A DNA stretch of 6,063 nucleotides from Methanobacterium sp. (GTDB taxonomy: Archaea; Methanobacteriota; Methanobacteria; Methanobacteriales; Methanobacteriaceae): NCBI GenBank assembly GCA_003161815.1, contig PMNN01000061.1, positions 4,444 through 10,506 of the forward strand, in the 5' to 3' direction. The notes under the pieces were generated by a model. That model did no database searches. It saw only the letters and a program-made list of their open reading frames with translations, and was not told the origin of the DNA. Both the position numbers and the translations under genes were made by a program. Below are positions 1 to 5,046 of the stretch, piece by piece; position 1 is the stretch's first letter; every line of letters begins with the position of its first letter.

Positions 1-23
1 TCATTATCTACCTTTTCATTCAT
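1..23 (-). CDS. possible 5' end of a minus-strand gene (runs off left edge)
   Basis: An ATG at 21-23 (read on the minus strand) opens a frame coding MNEKVDN that is still open at the window edge. A purine-rich AGGGG element lies about 8 bases upstream, a weak Shine-Dalgarno match. It lies 65 bp downstream of the exporter stop codon on the same strand, so it could be a second gene of an exporter operon. Only seven codons are visible, so no function can be given, and the start may be fortuitous. Confidence 0.3.
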
Positions 24-88
24 CTTCTGACCCCTGAATTCTTAAAGAAACTTTTTCTTAATCTAATGTATTCAACATCAATCATAAT

Positions 89-1561
89 TTAAAGATCAAT
101 CTCTCCTGGTGCGTCTTCGTAGCCAATTTCTTCATCACTTTCCATTTCATTGCTCATATATAAATCTTTTAAGAAGAAGCATAATACAAATCCAATAATG
201 TTCATTAAAGTAGCTATAATGAATACATTATGAATAGCAGTTACTAGAAGAGATGATGAAATATGTACCTTAGCAGTTTGTAAATTAAGGTTCAATGTCA
301 TATTTACGATAGCTCCTAATACTGCTAAACCAATTACTCCTCCCAAAAATCGGAAATACATGGTGGCTGCAGTTACCACTCCTAAGTCTCTTTTCGTTAC
401 AGCATTTTGAGATGCTACCGTGAATATAGGTATTGCAAGACCTGCCCCTATTCCCGCGATAATCTCATAAACTATTAATTCTAAGTTTGTAGTATTGGTG
501 TTTAATATGGAAAGCATGAACATGCCCAAGATACCTATTGCAAAAGAGATAATTGCAAGAATTTTATACTTACCTGTTTTGCTGATAATCTGGCCGGATA
601 ATATTGATGATACAATCATGCTGAACATTAATGGTGTTAAATATGTCCCTGAAGTTGAAGGAGTAAAGCCTTGCACTAATTGTAAGAATAGTGGAATGTA
701 AACCGCACCAACTAACATTACAGCACCTAAAAGAATCATACAAATAGATGAAATACTGAATATAGAGTTCCTAAATAAATACATAGGTAAGATAGGTTCT
801 CTAGCCTTTATCTCCGTATATATAAATCCTAATAGCATGATTGCTGCAAAAATGAATAGTAATGCTAAGTAAATGAATGGTATGGTCGTGTTTTCTTCGA
901 TAAATGTTAAAACTAAAAGAAATGAGATTAAACCTGATGTGAAAGTTATTATTCCCCAGTAATCCATAATCTTCTCTTTAACAATTACACTAAACTCTGG
1001 TAGATAGGGTATAATTAAACTTAATGCCATGATTCCTATTGGCACGTTTACAAAGAATATCCATGGCCATCCTAAGGAATCTGTGATATAACCACCTAAT
1101 GTTGGACCCACTACTGTTGAAATACCACCTGCAGCGGCAAATAATCCCATATATTTTCCTCGCTGTCGGGGTGGGAACATTTGGGCTACGATTTTTAATG
1201 GAATTGTAACAATTATACCTGCACCAAGTCCCATCAGTGCTCTAAATATTATAAGTTCTGTCATATTTTGAGAGAAACCGCATAGAACGGAACCGAATAC
1301 AAAAACTATTATTGCAATAATAAAAATTTTTTTACTACCATAAAAATCGGACAGTTTTCCAGATAGCATGGCAGAAATTATTAAAGTGGTAAGGTAAATC
1401 GTAAAAGGCCAGACATAGTATTGTAAGCCACCTAAACTAGCAATAATTTTAGGCATAGCTGTACTGGTAATGGTACTGTCTAAAGAAACAATTAAGACAC
1501 TGATCAAGAGACCTGCAATAATTACTTTAAAATGATTTAAAACATCATTTTCTATATCCAT
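89..1561 (-). CDS. MFS multidrug efflux transporter, DHA2 (EmrB/QacA) family, 14 TM
   Basis: Likely proton-driven exporter of drugs or other small amphipathic compounds in the cytoplasmic membrane. Using numbering from ATG 1561 (490 aa, normal for DHA2): TM1 carries LDSTITSTAMPKI, the DHA2 LDxTIVNxALPxI signature with its acidic residue. Motif A (GKLSDFYGSKK) lies in the TM2-TM3 loop, motif B (RALMGLGAG) in TM4, and motif C (GPTLGG) in TM5, followed by the typical GWPWIFFVNVPIG. Hydrophobic segments continue to about residue 465, and an acidic tail (ESDEE...) closes the protein. A GTG four codons upstream (1573) gives 494 aa, but ATG 1561 is preferred because AAGGTGA sits 8 bases upstream of it and overlaps that GTG. 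It is divergent from a TrmB-type regulator, which probably controls it. Substrate is unknown. Family assignment is firm. Confidence 0.95.
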   Translation of the reverse strand: MDIENDVLNHFKVIIAGLLISVLIVSLDSTITSTAMPKIIASLGGLQYYVWPFTIYLTTLIISAMLSGKLSDFYGSKKIFIIAIIVFVFGSVLCGFSQNMTELIIFRALMGLGAGIIVTIPLKIVAQMFPPRQRGKYMGLFAAAGGISTVVGPTLGGYITDSLGWPWIFFVNVPIGIMALSLIIPYLPEFSVIVKEKIMDYWGIITFTSGLISFLLVLTFIEENTTIPFIYLALLFIFAAIMLLGFIYTEIKAREPILPMYLFRNSIFSISSICMILLGAVMLVGAVYIPLFLQLVQGFTPSTSGTYLTPLMFSMIVSSILSGQIISKTGKYKILAIISFAIGILGMFMLSILNTNTTNLELIVYEIIAGIGAGLAIPIFTVASQNAVTKRDLGVVTAATMYFRFLGGVIGLAVLGAIVNMTLNLNLQTAKVHISSSLLVTAIHNVFIIATLMNIIGFVLCFFLKDLYMSNEMESDEEIGYEDAPGEIDL

Positions 1562-1569
1562 AGGTATTT

Positions 1570-1576
1570 TCACCTT
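1570..1576 (-). promoter_or_regulatory. Shine-Dalgarno site of the exporter; decides its start
   Basis: On the minus strand this reads AAGGTGA, complementary to the archaeal 16S rRNA 3' end, and is separated by 8 bases from ATG 1559-1561. The upstream GTG (1571-1573) lies inside this motif and so is unlikely to be the start. Confidence 0.75.
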
Positions 1577-1635
1577 TCATTAACATTCCACTTATTATTA
1601 TTATTTCACTTTTTTTTAAACATAAATCAGATTTT

Positions 1636-1652
1636 TTTGCATTATATGCAAA
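1636..1652. promoter_or_regulatory. 17-bp palindrome TTTGCAT-TAT-ATGCAAA, candidate operator of the exporter
   Basis: A perfect 7-bp inverted repeat with a 3-bp spacer. It lies about 75 bp upstream of the exporter start and about 25 bp downstream of a minus-strand TATA-like element at 1664-1671, so it would cover the exporter transcription start, the usual place for a repressor operator. It shares no obvious core with the TAGTAAA elements nearby, so it may bind a different protein. Its centre is itself TATA-like, so it could alternatively be a promoter element. Confidence 0.5.
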
Positions 1653-1663
1653 TTTTAGATTCA

Positions 1664-1671
1664 TATATATA
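1664..1671 (-). promoter_or_regulatory. probable TATA box of the exporter promoter
   Basis: On the minus strand the sequence reads GTTATATATATG, a good archaeal TATA match. It predicts initiation near 1640 and a leader of about 80 nt. The AT-richness of the region means other TATA-like strings exist, including within 1636-1652. Confidence 0.45.
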
Positions 1672-1677
1672 ACTTGT

Positions 1678-1702
1678 TTACTACTTATAATTAAAGTAGT
1701 AA
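1678..1702. promoter_or_regulatory. inverted repeat TTACTACTT-(7)-AAGTAGTAA, candidate regulator site
   Basis: A perfect 9-bp inverted repeat with a 7-bp spacer, centred at 1690, immediately upstream of the exporter TATA-like box. Its arms are variants of the TTTACTA/TAGTAAA element that recurs at 1707-1736 and 1756-1770, consistent with one dimeric protein binding several sites in the divergent promoter. The neighbouring TrmB-type protein is the natural candidate. Confidence 0.55.
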
Positions 1703-1706
1703 TTAT

Positions 1707-1736
1707 ATTTACTAAAATTTAGTTTAGTTAGTAAAT
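1707..1736. promoter_or_regulatory. inverted repeat ATTTACTAA-(12)-TTAGTAAAT with nested palindrome
   Basis: Perfect 9-bp arms (1707-1715 and 1728-1736) separated by 12 bp. A second perfect palindrome, ACTAAAATTTAGT (1711-1723), is nested within it. The outer arms repeat the core of the 1678-1702 element at a distance of about 31-32 bp, close to three DNA turns, which suits cooperative binding on one DNA face. It sits just upstream of the regulator's TATA-like box. Confidence 0.55.
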
Positions 1737-1737
1737 G

Positions 1738-1746
1738 TATATATAA
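1738..1746 (+). promoter_or_regulatory. probable TATA box of the TrmB-type regulator promoter
   Basis: TATATATAA on the plus strand. It predicts initiation near 1766-1770, leaving a leader of about 30 nt with the Shine-Dalgarno site at 1787-1792. Confidence 0.5.
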
Positions 1747-1755
1747 GTTACGGTT

Positions 1756-1770
1756 TAGTAAATAGTAAAT
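1756..1770 (+). promoter_or_regulatory. two tandem TAGTAAAT elements at the predicted regulator start site
   Basis: TAGTAAAT occurs at 1756-1763 and again at 1763-1770, sharing one T, with a third copy at 1729-1736. The pair covers the predicted transcription start of the regulator gene, where a bound protein would block initiation, so autorepression is a plausible reading. Confidence 0.45.
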
Positions 1771-1786
1771 TAACAAAAAATAACAT

Positions 1787-1792
1787 GGTGAT
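1787..1792 (+). promoter_or_regulatory. Shine-Dalgarno site of the TrmB-type regulator
   Basis: GGTGAT, 6 bases before ATG 1799, matches the archaeal anti-Shine-Dalgarno and supports that start. Confidence 0.75.
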
Positions 1793-1798
1793 TAAATA

Positions 1799-2614
1799 AT
1801 GGTAGAAATACCTCATGAATTAATAAAATCATTAACAGAACTCGGAATGCTCGACTCTGAAGCTAAACTATACGCAGCACTTGTATTTTTACGAAGCGCA
1901 GAAGTAAGAGATCTACTAGAATTTCTAGATGTATCTAAACCCAGCATATATGAAGGTTTAAGAATGCTTGAAAAAAATGGATTAATAATATTAACCAGCC
2001 CCAGACCAGCCACATACCAAGCAATAGAACCCAAAATTGCACTAGAAATAATAATAAAAAGATATATGGATGCCAAAAAAGAAGCTTTAATCCAATTACA
2101 GGACTTTAAAAACAAAGAGATAACCATCAAACCGAATAATCCCTTATTTTTCATTTTCGGCGGTAAAAGTATTGAATTTAAAATTAAAGACATGTTAAAA
2201 AACGCTAAAGAGAACATTTACTGCCAAACATCAATTAAATATCTAGATTACATAGAAAAAACTGCAAAAAAGAACATTCAAATAAATCTGGTAATAATAA
2301 TTGACGGAAACAACAGTAAAGGACGATTAGAACGTTTATCTAGAATGAGTAATGTAAAAATCAAAATAAAAGAAAAAAATAAGATGACAGAAAGTACAGA
2401 AAAGGATAATCTAAAAAAACGATCCATGGATAGTATGACGGATTTAATAGACCTTGATAACCAATTTATGCTAGTGGTTGATGATTCAGAAATTTTAGCA
2501 GTACCACCATTAAAAGATGACTCGCTAACCGCTATAACCTCAACAAACAAAGCATTAATATTTAGAATAAAAATAGGAATAGAAGAATCATTCTCACAAA
2601 ATAACTCAGAATAA
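1799..2614 (+). CDS. TrmB-family HTH transcriptional regulator
   Basis: Predicted cytoplasmic DNA-binding regulator of 271 aa. Residues ~8-75 form a TrmB-type winged helix: an LTELGMLDSEAKLYAAL opening helix, then VRDLLEFLDVSKPSIYEGLRMLE as helix-turn-helix, then the wing (LIILTSPRPATYQAI). Residues ~80-110 are a helical linker of the kind that dimerises in this family. From ~115 comes the C-terminal effector-type region: NPLFFIFGGKSIEFKIKDML, a strand LVIIIDG, and a closing FMLVVDDSEILAVPP that resembles the TrmB C-terminal sensing domain with its PLD-like fold. A very charged segment (~185-210) interrupts it. The gene is divergent from a DHA2 exporter and the shared promoter region is packed with inverted repeats, so local control of the exporter and of itself is inferred. 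The ligand is unknown. Start is set by GGTGAT 6 bases upstream. Confidence 0.9.
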   Translation: MVEIPHELIKSLTELGMLDSEAKLYAALVFLRSAEVRDLLEFLDVSKPSIYEGLRMLEKNGLIILTSPRPATYQAIEPKIALEIIIKRYMDAKKEALIQLQDFKNKEITIKPNNPLFFIFGGKSIEFKIKDMLKNAKENIYCQTSIKYLDYIEKTAKKNIQINLVIIIDGNNSKGRLERLSRMSNVKIKIKEKNKMTESTEKDNLKKRSMDSMTDLIDLDNQFMLVVDDSEILAVPPLKDDSLTAITSTNKALIFRIKIGIEESFSQNNSE

Positions 2615-2634
2615 AAAAATAATCTATTTTTTTT
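2613..2634 (+). terminator. A/T hairpin with U-run after the regulator gene
   Basis: A perfect 9-bp inverted repeat (2613-2621 and 2625-2633) with a 3-base loop overlaps the TAA stop. Its right arm is part of an 8-T run, a typical archaeal U-rich termination signal. The stem is all A/T, so the T-run matters more than the hairpin. Confidence 0.6.
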
Positions 2635-2672
2635 AATGTTCACTATAAGTTCCTGATTTGAAATTCTGAATA

Positions 2673-2928
2673 ATGACAAAGCCTATGAAATCTTTTTTCG
2701 GAGGGATGAATTTCTTGACCCCGTTTATTTCAATTTTTGGGGAGTACATCAGTTGGTGCTTTGCGTAATTCGGTTTTTACATCGAAACATACTTCAATGG
2801 CTAGTCTAACTGCGTTTTTAAAATCATTAGCATTTAAATTTGGTAAGAATAAAGGCCATCCTGATGAAAAAGACATAGAAAATGCTCGAAAATTTAGTAA
2901 AAATCTTCTAAGTGATAAAAAGATTTAG
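2673..2928 (+). pseudogene. probable gene remnant in two frames, family not recognised
   Basis: Two short coding-like frames overlap here. Frame A (ATG 2673 to TAA 2768) reads MTKPMKSFFGGMNFLTPF and on for 31 codons. Frame B, open after a TGA at 2716-2718, continues from ~2737 to the TAG at 2926-2928 and contains TSVGALRNSVFTSKH, a Ser/Leu-rich helix, then GHPDEKDIENARKFSKNLL. One frameshift near 2740-2765 would join them. The last segment resembles the closing helix of flavodoxin-like or FMN-reductase proteins (G-x-PDEED-xxxA-x-xF), but this is only a resemblance. The first usable start in frame B is a TTG at 2737 with no ribosome site, which argues against an independent 63-aa gene. Either a 3' gene fragment left by rearrangement or chance open frames. 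Confidence 0.35.
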
Positions 2929-3413
2929 AATAAAATATCCATTGACGATATTTCATTATTATTTAAATAATTATATAATTACTTCGTTATATGCCGATTT
3001 ATGGAAGTTTAGCTTGACTGAATCGAATAAGACTATTCAGCTAGAAGGTCACACCATGCCCTTCAATTCAATATAAATGTTATATTATTTTCTCAACTGG
3101 AAAATTGATAATACAGATGACGAACACGAGCTCATTCAATTTAGCGAGATAAAAATTATATTAATTGCATTATTTTTTTTTATAAATACGAGAATACAGC
3201 TAATTGATAAAATTTATTGAAAATGATGAAAAATTTAATTGACCATCCTAATCAGGAGATTTAGATAGATCGAGATGATTATCACGCATCTGAGCAATTA
3301 GAATAAACTTATTTAGCACAATGAATGTTTTTTTGGGCTCAAAACAAATTTGGGAGCAAAAAAGTTTATAGGTAATAACAGACTAAAAATTATTGAAATT
3401 GGTGGATGTTTAA
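2929..3413. other. AT-rich intergenic stretch without a convincing gene
   Basis: No ORF with a good ribosome site is seen on either strand. What it holds: a 6-bp inverted repeat CTGAAT/ATTCAG at 3018-3040 with an alternative GAATA/TATTC pairing; a 47-codon frame at 3077-3220 with an internal hydrophobic run (IKIILIALFFFI) but no ribosome site; a 9-T run at 3173-3181; a short frame from ATG 3223 (MMKNLIDHPNQEI) halted by TAG; and a bulged inverted repeat TTTTTT..GCTC / GAGCAAAAAA at 3328-3363. It looks like decayed sequence or an old insertion boundary, ending in the promoter of the next gene. Confidence 0.5.
3364..3371 (+). promoter_or_regulatory. probable TATA box for the HEPN-like gene
   Basis: A run of A and G precedes TTTATAG, resembling an archaeal BRE plus TATA box. 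It predicts initiation near 3390-3395 and a leader of about 20 nt that includes GGTGGAT (3401-3407), 6 bases before ATG 3414. The Shine-Dalgarno match is good except for one inserted G. Confidence 0.45.
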
Positions 3414-4628
3414 ATGAGTGAAAATCGAGAAAAAATAAGTGAAAACATTGCAGAGAGTGTGCTACGTCTTAATAGATCCGAATTAAAGATATTAGGAGAA
3501 TCTATGGCCTCATTTAATAGCGTTTCTTCTGCCATGCTCAAATCGACTTGGTTATCATCCAATTTTTCCAGACTTCTTCAAGAAGAATGCGAAAGAATGG
3601 CTTCCTTTAATCAAGCTTATAATGATGCAATGGCGAAGGCCTACGAATCATTAGCCTTGAATTCGATTCCTATTGCTATGGATGGAGTATACAAGTCTAT
3701 TTCGGAATTTAATAGGTTGACAACAGTTGCGATGGATGGGATACATGAATCCATGGCATCGTTTGATCAAGCATACACAGATAGTATTATACAATCCAAT
3801 AGAGTGTCTTTCAGCATTTTTGAGGCTTTAAATAGCCTTCAAGAGTCAATGGCATCGCTTGAAACAATTAGTCTTATTAATCATATTGACATCGAAACAT
3901 TATCTTCACAATTATCGCCGATTTTAACGACCCTTGAAGGTGCATCTATTTTTGAACCCTATGAGTCATTGTACGATAGAGTCCAAATAGGCCATCCTCA
4001 AATTATTGAAAGATTAAATGAGTATCAATGGTTTTTATTGCCAGAAATGCCTTTAAGCATCGCTTTTGAAGTTTATAATCTTTCTTCTATGGATAAGCCG
4101 CGTCAAAGAATTAATAAACTTTTCTTTGACTATTTTGCATTTGATAATTTTAAAAATCTCAAAGATTTAGTCAATAAATGGAATTCCGATGGAAAGTTCA
4201 GGCCAGGAAGATTAAAAGTTATAAATGATAGCTTAAATGTTATAATTAATGCTGAAAATAATAAAATACCATCTACACTAATAGTACCGGCTTTAATTGC
4301 TCAAATTGATGGAATTCAAAGGGAGTTTCTGCTTAAAAATAATTTTAAGATATCATGGAATAATTTTAGATTTGAAGGTAAAGGGGAACCATTAAATCAA
4401 AAGCAAGCATTTAAAAGCATTTATTCTCCAGATGATGCGTTTTCATCTATAATCAATGAAATCATTCTTGATGTTCTTTTTGGGAATGTATATCCCGGTA
4501 AACCATTAAAAACACCAATTACATTCAATCGTCATAAGATTATGCATGGAGAACATCTGACAGGAGGAACTAAACCTAATACTATAAGGTTATTTATTAT
4601 TTTAGATTTTTTACATGACTTACTCTAG
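3414..4628 (+). CDS. HEPN-like (R-x4-H) protein with N-terminal ESMASF repeats, uncharacterised
   Basis: A 404-aa soluble protein with no signal peptide or membrane segment; I do not recognise a named family. Residues 1-150 are helical, Ser/Ala/Met-rich and repetitive: ESMASFN (29-35), ERMASFN (60-66), KSISEFN (94-100), ESMASFD (112-118), ESMASLE (144-150). Residues ~165-360 are a mixed, mainly helical region. Near the C-terminus NRHKIMHGE (372-380) gives R373-x4-H378 with a polar residue right after the R, the hallmark of HEPN domains, many of which are RNases in toxin-antitoxin, abortive-infection and CRISPR systems. It is followed by a helix ending IRLFIILDFLHDLL, as is common after an RHxxxHG motif. 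The gene has its own promoter and ribosome site. The frame stays open beyond its TAG stop (see next entry). An RNase or toxin role is inference from one motif; a structural HEPN protein is the alternative. Confidence 0.75.
   Translation: MSENREKISENIAESVLRLNRSELKILGESMASFNSVSSAMLKSTWLSSNFSRLLQEECERMASFNQAYNDAMAKAYESLALNSIPIAMDGVYKSISEFNRLTTVAMDGIHESMASFDQAYTDSIIQSNRVSFSIFEALNSLQESMASLETISLINHIDIETLSSQLSPILTTLEGASIFEPYESLYDRVQIGHPQIIERLNEYQWFLLPEMPLSIAFEVYNLSSMDKPRQRINKLFFDYFAFDNFKNLKDLVNKWNSDGKFRPGRLKVINDSLNVIINAENNKIPSTLIVPALIAQIDGIQREFLLKNNFKISWNNFRFEGKGEPLNQKQAFKSIYSPDDAFSSIINEIILDVLFGNVYPGKPLKTPITFNRHKIMHGEHLTGGTKPNTIRLFIILDFLHDLL
3498..3863 (+). repeat. degenerate in-gene repeats coding ESMASF-type units
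   Basis: Five copies of a GAA-TCN-ATG-GCN-TCN-TTT-like unit start at 3498, 3591, 3693, 3747 and 3843. The spacings are 31, 34, 18 and 32 codons. Two longer matching blocks exist: AMDGVYKSISEFN with AMDGIHESMASFD (18 codons apart), and MASFNQAYNDA with MASFDQAYTDS (52 codons apart). Synonymous codons differ between copies, so the repeats are old and kept at protein level. Confidence 0.65.
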
Positions 4629-4995
4629 TCTATTAATAAACATGGGAAAACTAGTCTCGAATTATACAATGGTGGAATAAGTACCCCCGCGACAATCTTA
4701 GCTAAGAAGGGATATCTGGCATTGCCTCCGCAGGTTAGAAAAGAATTAGAATTAAAAACCGAAACTCGACTAAAAACTTATAAAAATTGGAATGAATCTT
4801 TAATGAATAATGATATAGATTATCTAATTGTATTTGATAAAGAAACACCTTCAAAGGAACCTTTGGAGAATAAGTTAGAAGCGATATGCCATGAAGCTTT
4901 ACATATTGGAAGATGAGCATGAATTTATTTATCCTCTAACTGGTGATGCTAAAGATTTAACAGATGAATATCTGGAGCAGACACATGATATTTGA
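4629..4995 (+). pseudogene. coding-like segment after the TAG stop: AbrB-like stretch, then a frame change
   Basis: The frame of the preceding gene stays open for 95 codons past its TAG stop, to TGA 4914-4916. It contains ILAKKGYLALPPQVRKEL and then LKTETRL (about 4695-4772), which resembles the N-terminal swapped-hairpin DNA-binding domain of AbrB/SpoVT/VapB-type proteins (KKGrivlPkevRkeLgLkxGxxL). No ATG, GTG or TTG precedes this motif in frame; the only candidate, TTG 4722, would cut the domain. A neighbouring frame has ATG 4642 (MGKLVSNYTMVE, then TAA), so a frameshift may have removed the real start. Near 4880-4914 the coding character moves to another frame (ATG 4891), which reads KLYILEDEHEFIYPLTGD to TGA 4993-4995. 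The simplest reading is a small gene broken by frameshifts; a read-through extension or two tiny genes are alternatives. AbrB similarity is by eye only. Confidence 0.45.
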
Positions 4996-5035
4996 TGGAT
5001 ATTCAATTAACTCAGATTTTTAATTAAATTTTATT

Positions 5036-5042
5036 AGGAAGG
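5036..5042 (+). promoter_or_regulatory. Shine-Dalgarno site of the beta-helix repeat gene
   Basis: AGGAAGG, 4 bases before ATG 5047, is purine-rich and supports that start. No clear TATA box stands out in the AT-rich 50 bp upstream. Confidence 0.55.
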
Positions 5043-5046
5043 AATA

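Noticed and set aside
495..701. Plus-strand open frame of 68 codons
   Set aside because: It lies entirely antisense to the well-supported MFS exporter and has no ribosome site or recognisable protein features.
1813..2679. Two minus-strand open frames antisense to the regulator
   Set aside because: They mirror the TrmB-type gene, which has clear domain structure; the antisense translations are low-complexity Ser/Phe/Ile-rich.
2706..2768. Small gene from ATG 2706 preceded by GGAGG
   Set aside because: The GGAGG directly abuts the ATG, too close for a working Shine-Dalgarno, and the frame ends after 20 codons.
3077..3220. 47-codon frame MLYYFLNWKI... with a hydrophobic centre
   Set aside because: No ribosome site or promoter, and this length is expected by chance; kept only as a note in the intergenic entry.
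3223..3293. C/D-box guide RNA: ATGATGA at 3223-3229, ATGATTA at 3275-3281, CTGA at 3290-3293
   Set aside because: No D' box is present between the C and C' candidates, and the spacings (about 45 and 8 nt) do not fit the compact archaeal sRNA layout.
4735..4920. Minus-strand open frame of 61 codons
   Set aside because: Antisense to coding-like sequence on the plus strand, Leu/Tyr/Phe-rich, no ribosome site.
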